64,000 nucleotides of DNA. It comes from Paenibacillaceae bacterium GAS479 (GTDB lineage: Bacteria; Bacillota; Bacilli; Paenibacillales; Paenibacillaceae). Each line of letters starts with the position of its first letter. Position 1 is the stretch's first letter. Position numbers and translations under genes: made by a program. Shown here piece after piece: positions 24,233 to 32,432 of this stretch. The DNA is taken from positions 1,038,501 through 1,102,500 of the forward strand of contig LT629764.1 in assembly GCA_900105225.1 (NCBI GenBank), read 5' to 3'. The notes below the pieces were generated by a model. The model saw nothing but the letters and a program-made list of their open reading frames with translations. It searched no databases and was not told where the DNA came from.

Positions 24233-25789
24233 CTAACTGCCGCCCCCGCTAATCCATACTACATTATCTTCCGCCTGGCCATTAACCGGCCACCAGAAAA
24301 ATCCGTCCTGCTTCAGCATGCGATCGGCTTCCTCCGGCCCCCAAGAACCGGCTGGATACGATTTAAGATCCTCTGGCGACTCACGCCATGCTTGAGCGAT
24401 ACGGTCGACAAAGGTCCAAGCCGCAGCCACTTCATCCCAGCGGGTGAAGTAGGTGGAATCGCCGCGAGCTGCATCATAGATCAGAAGCTCATATGCCTCA
24501 GGCGTATTGATGCCGACCTGGCAGCTTTGACAGAACTCCATTGCTACCGGCTGAACTTCATTGTCCGCTCCAGGACGCTTGGCATTGATCTTGAGGTAAA
24601 TGCCCTCCATCGGGTTGACCCGGATGACGAGCAAATTTGGTCCAAGATTATGCCGCTTCGCAAACAGTACATTATCGGGTACGTTTTTGAACTCGATAAC
24701 AACTTCGGTTGTCTTCACTGGAAGTCGTTTGCCCGTACGGATGTAGAACGGCACGCCCGCCCAGCGGAAGTTATCAACGAATACCTTCGCTGCAAAATAC
24801 GTCTCCGTAGAGGACTCCGGATTAACCTTGTCCTCCTCGCGATAGCCAGGCAGTTCCTTGCCTTTGCTACTGCCAGCCGTGTACTGCGCACGCACGACGC
24901 GCTCGCGCACCTCTTCACTGTCGCTGAACTGGCGCAGCGAGCGAAGCACCTTAACCTTCTCGTCGCGAAGACTCTCTGCATGCAGTCTCGCAGGAGGCTC
25001 CATCGCGATCATCGTAATCATTTGCAAAATATGGTTCTGTCCCATATCGCGCAAAGCACCGGAATGATCATAATAACCGCCGCGTTCCTCGACGCCGACC
25101 GTTTCCGAAAGTGTAATTTGCACATTGGCAATATGATTCTTGTTCCAGAGCGGCTCGAAAAGCTGGTTGGCAAAACGAAGCACCTGGATATTCTGAACCA
25201 TTTCCTTGCCGAGGTAGTGGTCGATCCGATAGACCTCTTCCTCTTTGAACACCTGGCTCAGCTGGCCATTCAGTTCACGGGCCGATTCCAAGTCATAACC
25301 GAAAGGTTTCTCGATAACGAGCTTATGCCAACCTTTTGATTCCAGTAAGCCGCCATCGCGCAGATTGAACGATACCGGACCGAACAGCTCTGGTGCTAGT
25401 GCCAGATAGAACAAGCGGTTACCGTTAATGCCGAATTTCTCATCCAGCTCACTGGAGAGACGATCGAGCTGACGGAAGCCGTCTACATTATGGATATCTA
25501 GGGGCATATAGACGAAATGCTCGGCGAACCGTTCCCACAGCTCCCGGTCGGATGGTTTATACCGGCAGAACTCCTGAATCGACTCGTAAACGTCCTGGCG
25601 GAATTGCTCGTTGTCACGAGGACGGCGGGCAAGCCCAACAACCGCGAAATTCTCTGCCAGCTTGCCTTCTTTATACAGAGAAAACAGCGCCGGGAACAGC
25701 TTTCTCCGTGCCAGATCACCGGTGGCTCCGAACAGATAGTAGACCGCGCCTTCGGCGGCTGTCAATTCCTGTTTGTTAGAGTTATTCAT
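24233..25789 (-). CDS. zwf: Glucose-6-phosphate 1-dehydrogenase
   Basis: A 518-residue enzyme that oxidises glucose 6-phosphate to 6-phosphogluconolactone with NAD(P)+, the entry to the pentose phosphate pathway. The nucleotide motif FGATGDLARRKLFP is near the N-terminus, EKPFG lies mid-domain, and the active-site signature RIDHYLGKE contains the catalytic histidine. The open frame begins 21 codons upstream, but the ATG at 25789 follows TGAGGAAC and gives the usual length. No gnd or pgl is adjacent. Confidence 0.95.
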   Translation of the reverse strand: MNNSNKQELTAAEGAVYYLFGATGDLARRKLFPALFSLYKEGKLAENFAVVGLARRPRDNEQFRQDVYESIQEFCRYKPSDRELWERFAEHFVYMPLDIHNVDGFRQLDRLSSELDEKFGINGNRLFYLALAPELFGPVSFNLRDGGLLESKGWHKLVIEKPFGYDLESARELNGQLSQVFKEEEVYRIDHYLGKEMVQNIQVLRFANQLFEPLWNKNHIANVQITLSETVGVEERGGYYDHSGALRDMGQNHILQMITMIAMEPPARLHAESLRDEKVKVLRSLRQFSDSEEVRERVVRAQYTAGSSKGKELPGYREEDKVNPESSTETYFAAKVFVDNFRWAGVPFYIRTGKRLPVKTTEVVIEFKNVPDNVLFAKRHNLGPNLLVIRVNPMEGIYLKINAKRPGADNEVQPVAMEFCQSCQVGINTPEAYELLIYDAARGDSTYFTRWDEVAAAWTFVDRIAQAWRESPEDLKSYPAGSWGPEEADRMLKQDGFFWWPVNGQAEDNVVWISGGGS

Positions 25790-25899
25790 GTTCCTCATTC
25801 TTTCGTCGTAAATTTTGGTTGGATCGGGTTGATATGGTATGTAGTGTATCATATCGATGCTTCAACCGCTATTGATCTCATTCAATCTTCATGGGTCCT

Positions 25900-26769
25900 T
25901 CACTTTCCCGAAACTTGCGTCGCCAATGCCTCTCCGGCAATGAGCGGGACTCCAATTGTTAGGTTTAAAGGCTCGTCTTTCTGTTTTTCAGAACGGGCTT
26001 GTTGCATCGCTATTTGCAGGCTTGCGTCCGCCCCTTTCTCCCCATCAACCAACCGAATTGACGCATCCAGCTTCGGTGAAGAATAAGTCCTAATGACTGT
26101 CGCCTCATCCTCGTACTTGTCCAATTGTAAAGCTCCTGCTGCTTTAACGAGTCTCTCCACGCTATCCTGATGCAGTGTCTGCCCGCTCAGCTTGACGCTA
26201 AGCAGCGGCTCAGAGGTAGCGCCGATTGCCCTTATAGCTTCGCGAATGCGCCCATCCGTCTCCTCTAAACCGAGGTGCTGTGCAGGATTGGATGGTACAA
26301 GCAAGAGAACCACCTGCACCTGATCAACAGCTTCGCCACTATCCCTAATAGCTGTTACCAGCAATCGGCCTGAATCCTCTTGTTGCTGCGCTTTCCATAG
26401 AATGCCCGTATCGCTACCTGATTCATCCTTCTCCGGCACAACTCCTTTATCCGCAAAACCTAGCTGCTTCGGCAGCTTCAAAGCCTGCTCCTCGGTCATC
26501 CCCTTGGCAAGCCAACGCAGCTCCCACCGGCTGTTAGCCGCTCCGCCGCGCAGTTCTCCATCTGACCATTGCCATAGCTGAGCAAGATCCTCCACTGAAA
26601 CTGTGCCCGTCTGCTCCGTTACAGCCGGTCTGTCGGGAAGTGTCCAGCCGAGAGAACCCTTATTTCCAGCAGAATATAACGTCGCTAGTGCAGCCAATAG
26701 CAGCGCCGCCGCGACCATTCCCATCGCCTGCAGCGACCGTTTGCGCTTCTTGCTTTGCAGTGGGTCCAA
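25900..26769 (-). CDS. ywmB: YwmB-family protein, membrane-anchored
   Basis: A 289-residue protein with an N-terminal membrane anchor or signal (about 16-35). The core has WELRWLAKGMTEEQALKLP and ends ASLQIAMQQ...LNLTIGVPLIAGE, which lines up with B. subtilis YwmB (WTLHAK...LTEKEF and MNLQIALRS...VTVGTPIV). YwmB has a TATA-box-binding-like fold by classification and no proven activity. The start is uncertain: TTG at 26769 has AAGGAG eight bases upstream; a TTG six codons earlier overlaps that motif. Divergent from the LSm-like gene. Confidence 0.75.
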   Translation of the reverse strand: MDPLQSKKRKRSLQAMGMVAAALLLAALATLYSAGNKGSLGWTLPDRPAVTEQTGTVSVEDLAQLWQWSDGELRGGAANSRWELRWLAKGMTEEQALKLPKQLGFADKGVVPEKDESGSDTGILWKAQQQEDSGRLLVTAIRDSGEAVDQVQVVLLLVPSNPAQHLGLEETDGRIREAIRAIGATSEPLLSVKLSGQTLHQDSVERLVKAAGALQLDKYEDEATVIRTYSSPKLDASIRLVDGEKGADASLQIAMQQARSEKQKDEPLNLTIGVPLIAGEALATQVSGK

Positions 26770-26882
26770 GCTTCTCGCTCCTTCCAATTCATCAAGATGG
26801 GTATTTGACCATACGCATTAGCCCGTAAGTGAATATACTGCATCATCCAGCCCACTATCGTCAGAGAGGATGAAGGGACAAT

Positions 26883-27314
26883 ATGCAACAGATTCAACCG
26901 CTTCATGAAGAAAATATCAATAGATATTGCGGAATGCCCGTATGCATGGTTTTGACCGACGGCTCACGTTATACAGGTATCTTAACGGCATGCCGCGACG
27001 GTCATATATTTTTAAACGGAGGAGAGAAGCATCATACCTTCCCAAGCGGTGATGCCAGCATCTCAAGCAGCTCTTCCTCAGCAAAAGGAAAAAAGGGCAA
27101 AACCATTAAGAAAGCTCCAGACAAAATGAAGGAGCCTACGGCCCAGATAAAGGCCTTTTCCTCTCCTTATGGGTCTAGATCCATCTTTGGGGGTTATCCG
27201 GGTTACCGTCCGTATGGATACGGGTTCGGAAATGGCTTCGGAAATAACTTCGGTTTTGGTTCCGCTGTTGGAGTCGGTCTCACCGCTCTCGCCTTACTGT
27301 TTTTGCTTATCTGA
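26883..27314 (+). CDS. LSm-like N-terminus with Gly/Tyr-rich tail, unknown function
   Basis: A 143-residue protein I do not recognise as a named family. Residues about 15-50 (CGMPVCMVLTDGSRYTGIL) have the strand pattern of a small Sm/LSm-like barrel. Then come a Ser/Lys-rich basic linker (60-95), a Gly/Tyr/Phe-rich repeat (97-128, GYRPYGYGFGNGFG) and a hydrophobic C-terminal helix (129-143). The tail resembles spore-coat or surface proteins of spore formers; a spore-layer role is possible but not shown. ATG behind GAAGGGACAAT. Single-gene unit ending in a hairpin. Confidence 0.55.
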   Translation: MQQIQPLHEENINRYCGMPVCMVLTDGSRYTGILTACRDGHIFLNGGEKHHTFPSGDASISSSSSSAKGKKGKTIKKAPDKMKEPTAQIKAFSSPYGSRSIFGGYPGYRPYGYGFGNGFGNNFGFGSAVGVGLTALALLFLLI

Positions 27315-27358
27315 TTCTTACCCCGCTTGGTTGGGAAAATCAAGCAGGAAACTTAAAG

Positions 27359-27401
27359 AGCCTGTGGAACTTTCCTATATGGAAGCTTCTACAGGCTGTT
27401 T
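27359..27401 (+). terminator. Hairpin terminator
   Basis: Stem AGCCTGT/ACAGGCT with an inner paired part (GGAA/TTCC), followed by GTTTAT. Lies after the LSm-like gene. Confidence 0.6.
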
Positions 27402-27466
27402 ATGCATAGGTTGGTATAGGGTAATAGTTTGAAAAAAATCAAGCTTTATGCAGAAGGAGGCCCTTC

Positions 27467-28159
27467 ATGCCGACGCCCCTGTCACGCGTCTTCACCCGTT
27501 CTAATGTCGAACGAGCCTCATCCGTCCAACGTGTTACGCTACGCTCCGAAACAGCCCGACAGGCCGGGCAAGCCGGACTGCCAGGGTGGTACTTGCTTTA
27601 TGGTGAAGCCTACGGCCAAATGCGTCATGCTCTAGATGACGCTGCTCGCTGGAGCGATGCGGCCAGTCGACAGCGGGAAGGGCTCCGCCGTATGAGGGAA
27701 CGCCGCCATACGCTGGAAAGCCAGCCCGGTAACCCCGATTTACTGGGAATTAGCGACACGGTGCATGAGCTCGAGGAACGCTGGAATTCGCTCGGACTTC
27801 TCTATTTCCGCTGCAGCACTAACCTCAGCTCCAGAATTGAAGATGAACTTAGTCGGCTGCGGGAACATCCTGCCGCTATAGCTGCTGGCTTCAAACCCCA
27901 ATCCGAAGGAGCCTGGAAGATCGACCGCGTCCGGCTTGGCAGGCTACTCGACGAGCGGCCAGACTCCGTACTGAATGCGCTCTTCAGCAGTGAGGGACTT
28001 CTGCCCTGCGCCGAAGAAATTCTGAACGACTTTTTACATCAGCCGGCTCGTTCAATGATCAGTAGATCCCTAACTCTCCCCTACAGTCAGTACAATGAGT
28101 ACGGACAGAATGAAGGCGGATTGCCTACTCAAGGCTGGCTGCTCCATGAATCCATCTAG
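27467..28159 (+). CDS. Unknown protein with FliD-C-like segment
   Basis: A 230-residue soluble protein with no signal peptide. Residues about 150-190 (GAWKIDRVRLGRLLDERPDS and VLNALFSSEGLLP) match the typical closing motif of the flagellar cap protein FliD C-terminal domain (G-x-l-x-I-D-x-x-k-L-x-x-x-l-x-x-x-P-d-x-V-x-x-L-F). The rest is Arg-rich and helical. No flagellar genes are near, and the protein lacks a FliD N-terminus. It may be a stand-alone relative of FliD-C, or the match may be chance. Start is ATG with AAGGAGG six bases upstream. Convergent with the response-regulator gene. Confidence 0.5.
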   Translation: MPTPLSRVFTRSNVERASSVQRVTLRSETARQAGQAGLPGWYLLYGEAYGQMRHALDDAARWSDAASRQREGLRRMRERRHTLESQPGNPDLLGISDTVHELEERWNSLGLLYFRCSTNLSSRIEDELSRLREHPAAIAAGFKPQSEGAWKIDRVRLGRLLDERPDSVLNALFSSEGLLPCAEEILNDFLHQPARSMISRSLTLPYSQYNEYGQNEGGLPTQGWLLHESI

Positions 28160-28195
28160 TAGCCGGAGGCCATCATATTCCACAGCCTAGGTCAG

Positions 28196-28879
28196 CTAGT
28201 CCACAGCTAAGTCATGCTTATGTGCATAGATTGCAGCTTGGGTGCGATCCTCGACTCCCAACTTGTTCAACACATTGGTCACATGGAACTTGACCGTCTT
28301 AATGCTGATGAACAGCTTGTCCGCAATATCTTGATTGGACAAACCTTGCGCGACCAGCATCAGCACATCCATTTCCCGCTCCGTGAGCTCCTCATGCGGA
28401 GCTTTTTTCATGTTCTGCTTGGGCTGGCGAAAACGATTCATCATCTTGGCGGCTACCTGTGATTCCAGCACCGACTGGCCGCGCGAAGCAGCACGAATGG
28501 CCTCTGCAATCTCGCTGGCTCTTGAAGTTTTGAGCAAATAGCTGAAAGCTCCTGCTTCAATGACTGGGTACAGCTTGCTGTCATCGAGGTAGCTGGTCAG
28601 CACGATAACCTTCGTGTCCGGCAGTTCCTCCATGATTAGACGCGTCGTTTCCACTCCGTCCATCACTTCCATGACAAGGTCCATTAGAATAACATCTGGT
28701 TTATAAGCTAAGGCAAGCCGGATACCTTCCTGACCGTTGCCGGCTTCCCCGACGACCTCAATGCCATCCTCGGTATCCAGCACCGCTGCAAGCCCGATTC
28801 TAACCATCTCATGGTCATCGACCAGCAGCACACGGACCGACTGCGCCGGCTCTTCCTCTTGGCCTAGCGCTCTGCTCAT
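28196..28879 (-). CDS. liaR: NarL/LiaR-type response regulator
   Basis: A 227-residue response regulator. Receiver domain: acidic pocket Asp21/Asp22, phospho-acceptor Asp67 in VILMDLVM, Lys in YLLKTS. The C-terminal LuxR helix-turn-helix reads LTEREMDVLMLVAQGLSNQD and TVKFHVTNVLNKL. It is close to LiaR/VraR cell-envelope stress regulators. The ATG overlaps the stop of the kinase gene (ATGA) and follows AAAGGGGATAGGGGC; the open frame upstream is not used. It is expected to activate the psp-like genes upstream in the same direction. Confidence 0.85.
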   Translation of the reverse strand: MSRALGQEEEPAQSVRVLLVDDHEMVRIGLAAVLDTEDGIEVVGEAGNGQEGIRLALAYKPDVILMDLVMEVMDGVETTRLIMEELPDTKVIVLTSYLDDSKLYPVIEAGAFSYLLKTSRASEIAEAIRAASRGQSVLESQVAAKMMNRFRQPKQNMKKAPHEELTEREMDVLMLVAQGLSNQDIADKLFISIKTVKFHVTNVLNKLGVEDRTQAAIYAHKHDLAVD

Positions 28880-29871
28880 GCCCCTATCCCCTTTCCATCC
28901 TCGATCGGAATCCACATTTCAATCGCTGTACCTTCTCCTGGAGCAGTCATGACAGCAATATGCCCGCCCAGCTCATGGATCCGCTCCTCCATCGTCAGCA
29001 AGCCGTAAGAAGCTTGTTTCTTCTCTTCCAAATCAAATCCGATTCCGTTATCGATAAAGCTCAGCTTGGCCATTTTCCCATCGCGCTTCAAGGAAATATC
29101 CATCTTGGTTGCTTTGGCATGACGCAATGTATTGGACAATGATTCCTGTGCGATTCGGAACAGATGATCTTCTGCCGTAGGGTGAAACAGTAGCGTCCGA
29201 TCCACCTCAATGTTGATATCCATCGGGACCTTCACCTGAAGCTCGGTCACCAATAGCTCCAGCGCTTGCGCCAGAACTTTGCCGTCCAGGTGAACCGGCC
29301 GCAGGTGTAGCAATAACGCCCTCATCTCGGATTGGGCTACAGCTGCCATTTCCTCGATTAGTTGAACCTGCCGGCGAGCTCGCTCCCAGTCTTTTTCGAT
29401 CGTCCGGCTGACCGCTGTAGCGGTCATCGAGATTGCAAATAACTGCTGGCTGACCGCATCATGAAGCTCACGGGACAAGCGCTGCCGTTCTTCAATGACG
29501 GCAGTAAACTTGACCTGCTCCCTCCAATCCTCTTGGGCTTGCTCTTCCTGCTCTGACTCTTCTGTTCCATCCTTGGAGGAAGGAATCGTAATTGACTTTC
29601 TTCTGCCTTGCTGCTGGTTAAGTTTTCGCAGCGCTTCCTTAAGGCGGGTTGTCTGCACAGTGCTTTTAAGAGCCGTTACGGCTAATGCAACCGCGATAAT
29701 TGATAATCCATACAGGGCCGCTTTACCTTGCAGCGCAAAAAACTCCACATATCCAATGCCCTGCAATAAAATCAGCAGCAATCCCATAATAATAAGAAGC
29801 CATATTATAATCTCCAAGCGATTGCGTCGATTCGGCTCCTGCTCGTTGCCAGGAGGTTTTTTTACAGCCAA
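28876..29871 (-). CDS. liaS: LiaS/VraS-type sensor histidine kinase
   Basis: A 331-residue HisKA_3 kinase. Two membrane helices (about 19-38 and 50-67) with almost no external loop, typical of intramembrane-sensing kinases; linker to about 115; phospho-acceptor His137 in RLSRELHDAVSQQ; and ATPase domain motifs NTLRHAKA and DNGIGFD. Starts at TTG behind GAGGGGGATCCGAAG. It pairs with the overlapping LiaR-type regulator. A liaF-like inhibitor gene is not adjacent; the small membrane protein at 31976 could serve a related role. Confidence 0.85.
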   Translation of the reverse strand: MAVKKPPGNEQEPNRRNRLEIIIWLLIIMGLLLILLQGIGYVEFFALQGKAALYGLSIIAVALAVTALKSTVQTTRLKEALRKLNQQQGRRKSITIPSSKDGTEESEQEEQAQEDWREQVKFTAVIEERQRLSRELHDAVSQQLFAISMTATAVSRTIEKDWERARRQVQLIEEMAAVAQSEMRALLLHLRPVHLDGKVLAQALELLVTELQVKVPMDINIEVDRTLLFHPTAEDHLFRIAQESLSNTLRHAKATKMDISLKRDGKMAKLSFIDNGIGFDLEEKKQASYGLLTMEERIHELGGHIAVMTAPGEGTAIEMWIPIEDGKGIGA

Positions 29872-29941
29872 CTTCGGATCCCCCTCTCTATCTATACTTT
29901 AACGCTTCAAGCATCATTGGGACAAGTTGCCGCTCACACAC

Positions 29942-29990
29942 AAACAAACAAGCCCAGCCCAGGCAGCCTGAGCTGTCTGGAACAAGGCTT
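29942..29990 (-). terminator. Hairpin between the pspA-like gene and liaS
   Basis: Stem CCAGACAGC/GCTGCCTGG extended by AAGCC/GGCTT, followed by a T-rich stretch on the minus strand. It may let the stress genes be made in excess over the kinase pair. Confidence 0.55.
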
Positions 29991-30047
29991 GCTGCTATCA
30001 CTGCTGGATGAATGGTTTACCTATCCCAACAGCAGGTGAAGGTTGAG

Positions 30048-30752
30048 CTATTCTTCCGAAGAACTTTGCTGCTCCTGTGGCGGATTCAGCTTGTTTTTCA
30101 GCAGTTGCAGTTGCTCCTCGACCTTCAGCTGATTCTCCGGTTTAACCTGAGCGCGGTAAGGATTTGCTCCAGCGCCGTGAGGTGTACGGAGTACATCCGC
30201 TTCCGCCTCCATACGCAGGATTTTCTCTTCCATACGATTGAAGCCGCGGGAAGCGCTGCCTGTATCCAGATGGCTTGTCGAGGCCGATGCTTGAGACATT
30301 TGCTTCTGTGCCTTCGCCATTTGAGCGCGTGCTACCAGCTCATTGCGCTTGTTGCGAAGCTGGTAGTACTCATCCTTCATACCGTACAGCTGATGCTTAA
30401 GATCATCGGCCTGAGCTTTGCCTTCAGCATGTAAACGGCTGAATTCCTGTGTTTTCTCTTCAAAATAAAGCTTTTCCTCCAGCATTGTGCGGGCCAGATC
30501 TTCCTGCCCGGAGCGAATTGCCGCTTCCGCCTTGCTGTCGCGGTCAGCTACGCTGCGCTGCGCTTCTTCATAGCGTTGCTGCATGCGACGCTCGTTTGCC
30601 ATTTGCTTGGCTACAGTTACCTCCGCTTGATGAATCTCCTGCTCCATATCACGCAGGTATTGATTCAACATAACAATCGGATCTTCCATTTTGTCGAGAA
30701 CCTCGTGTACCGATGCTTTAGTAATATCTTTTACCCGTTTGAAAATACCCAT
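30048..30752 (-). CDS. PspA/IM30-family protein (LiaH-like), downstream copy
   Basis: A 234-residue coiled-coil protein, starting MGIFKRVKDITKASVHEVLD as in PspA/IM30/LiaH. Amphipathic helix 1-22, then long heptad-rich helices to about 150, a Ser/Ala linker, and a Lys/Glu-rich end. Such proteins form ring or rod oligomers on the inner face of the membrane and protect it under envelope stress. The ATG sits five bases past the pspC stop. A second paralogue lies two genes upstream; this one is closer to canonical PspA. Confidence 0.87.
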   Translation of the reverse strand: MGIFKRVKDITKASVHEVLDKMEDPIVMLNQYLRDMEQEIHQAEVTVAKQMANERRMQQRYEEAQRSVADRDSKAEAAIRSGQEDLARTMLEEKLYFEEKTQEFSRLHAEGKAQADDLKHQLYGMKDEYYQLRNKRNELVARAQMAKAQKQMSQASASTSHLDTGSASRGFNRMEEKILRMEAEADVLRTPHGAGANPYRAQVKPENQLKVEEQLQLLKNKLNPPQEQQSSSEE

Positions 30753-30756
30753 GTTG

Positions 30757-31248
30757 TTATTCTCCCTTCTCGTAATTCGCGAGTTTGGCTTTCAATTCTT
30801 CAAGCTCTTTACGGAGCGCCTTTTTCTCCAGATCGTCCATCATCTTATCCAGCTCCGAAGCCGTCGGCTCTGATGCTGTATTCCAGTCTTGGCCAGGTTG
30901 ACCTCCCTCGAAATTCGAAGGGTTGCGGTATGGGCCACCAAAGGGACCTTCCGTACGACCTCTCCGAGCATCGCGTCCAGAGCGGTACGGCTCGTTGTAC
31001 CCTCTGCCGTTATCGTTGTAGCCACCGTAGGAGCCGTAGCTTCCGGGCGGGTAGTCATTGTATACGGGCTCCTTTGGAATAACCAGGGCAGCCAGGATGT
31101 ACACTAGAATCGCGGCGCCGCTCGTGCAGATCGCCAGAATGATCACAAGAATACGCAGCAGATTTGCATCTACGTTAAAGTAATCCGACAATCCGCCGCA
31201 GAGCCCGGCCATCATTTTCTTTTGTCTGGACCGGTATAGTTGCTTCAT
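30757..31248 (-). CDS. PspC-domain membrane protein with C-terminal coiled coil
   Basis: A 163-residue protein. Residues 1-60 form a PspC domain (LYRSRQKKMMAGLCGGLSDY, then one membrane helix about 33-57). A Tyr/Gly/Arg-rich disordered linker follows (60-125), then a charged coiled coil (130-160). PspC proteins sense membrane damage and bind PspA. Flanked on both sides by PspA paralogues, with the Shine-Dalgarno AAGGAGG overlapping the previous stop. Confidence 0.87.
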   Translation of the reverse strand: MKQLYRSRQKKMMAGLCGGLSDYFNVDANLLRILVIILAICTSGAAILVYILAALVIPKEPVYNDYPPGSYGSYGGYNDNGRGYNEPYRSGRDARRGRTEGPFGGPYRNPSNFEGGQPGQDWNTASEPTASELDKMMDDLEKKALRKELEELKAKLANYEKGE

Positions 31249-31254
31249 GATGAA

Positions 31255-31923
31255 TTAGCCTCCTTGTCCAAGCTTGCGCTTCAGTTGCTCCAGTTCTCTT
31301 TCGACAGCTGGGTTCTGAGCACCTATGTGTCCTTGTGAAGAATCAATGCCGCCCTGCCTCAGCTCGCGCAGGCTGCGTGCTTCATGCTCCATGCCACTCA
31401 GACGATCGTCCAACCGGCGGAACATGCCGTCCTGCTTGCCTCCTCCGACTGCACCGTAGCGTGAGTTCATTCGCTGTTGCAGCTTCAGGGACTCCATGCG
31501 GGCTGAATAATACTCCCGTTTATCGTATGCAATCTGGTACTCGCTGCGCATTTCCTGCAGATTATTCCCGAGGTCCTCCAAGCTGAGGCGGCTCTGCTCG
31601 TAAAGATCACGATACTGGACAGCCCGCTCATCAGCAGAAGCCTTCTCATGCAGAGCGATACGTGCCAGCTGCTCTTCGCCAGCTTTCAGCGCTGTGACAG
31701 CTTGCTGCTCTCTTTTGTCCTTCTGCTGTTCCGCTTGCAGCCATTGCATCTTAAGATGCTGGCTGTGGGCGGAGTATTGGGAGTGCAGACGCTCCGATTG
31801 GATGATCTCTTCCCGCGTTCCCCATAGGAACTGGTCGATCAGCTTGACCGGATCTTCCGACTTTTCGAGATGCTCGTTCAAACTTGCTAAGGTAATGTCC
31901 CGGACACGTCGTATGATGCTCAT
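31255..31923 (-). CDS. PspA/IM30-family protein, upstream copy
   Basis: A 222-residue coiled-coil protein starting MSIIRRVRDITLASLNEHLE, like PspA. It diverges from the other copy in the middle (for example LWGTREEIIQSERLHSQYSA) and has a Gly-rich hinge near 158-165. It probably co-assembles with, or tunes, the second PspA. The ATG follows GAGGAGGATTAAACG. Confidence 0.82.
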   Translation of the reverse strand: MSIIRRVRDITLASLNEHLEKSEDPVKLIDQFLWGTREEIIQSERLHSQYSAHSQHLKMQWLQAEQQKDKREQQAVTALKAGEEQLARIALHEKASADERAVQYRDLYEQSRLSLEDLGNNLQEMRSEYQIAYDKREYYSARMESLKLQQRMNSRYGAVGGGKQDGMFRRLDDRLSGMEHEARSLRELRQGGIDSSQGHIGAQNPAVERELEQLKRKLGQGG

Positions 31924-31975
31924 CGTTTAATCCTCCTCGTAAGACGCTTAAGCGTTAAATCGGCTTTCTGTTCTG

Positions 31976-32272
31976 TTAGTATGAACGATTATCTTTGATT
32001 TTGGATACGCCCCACACGATCAGGCCAACCGCGAGCAACAGCATGATCAGACCGGACAGCTTGCCAAGCAGCATGATAGCGCCAACGCCTGCTATAACAC
32101 CGCCGATTATGCGATTTCCGTTCTTCCAGCCAATGTACCCCAGACCGAGTAGAATTAGCGGGAACACCAGCGATACGACCCAGCTAATCAGATGCCCTAA
32201 TCCCAAAAACTTCATTGCCACAAGTACTCCAGCTGCAATCAAGATCATGCCAACCGTCGAATTCTTTTTCAT
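31976..32272 (-). CDS. LiaI-like small membrane protein
   Basis: A 98-residue protein with about four hydrophobic segments (MILIAAGVLVAMKFLGLGHL first), like the LiaI/LiaF transmembrane region. In B. subtilis LiaI is the membrane partner of the PspA homologue LiaH. It is the first gene of the run LiaI-like, PspA, PspC, PspA, LiaS, LiaR. The start follows AAGGCGGTGACAATCAAAG. A weak promoter (TTTTGA, 17 bp, TAGAAT at 32324-32352, minus strand) lies upstream. Confidence 0.7.
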   Translation of the reverse strand: MKKNSTVGMILIAAGVLVAMKFLGLGHLISWVVSLVFPLILLGLGYIGWKNGNRIIGGVIAGVGAIMLLGKLSGLIMLLLAVGLIVWGVSKIKDNRSY

Positions 32273-32432
32273 CTTTGATTGTCACCGCCTTCCCGACTCA
32301 TTGGTCGTTTGCTTTATGTCTTTATTCTAGGTTAGAATTCGACTTCTCAAAACGGACCTCCGAACGTTTCTAGACCTGGACTGAGGTCGGGGCAAGACTA
32401 AGCCTTATGCCGCAAGCATGGCAATCGTTCCA

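Noticed and set aside
24392..25339. 315-codon open frame antisense to zwf
   Set aside because: It lies fully within a gene with intact G6PDH motifs and has no ribosome binding site or recognisable domain.
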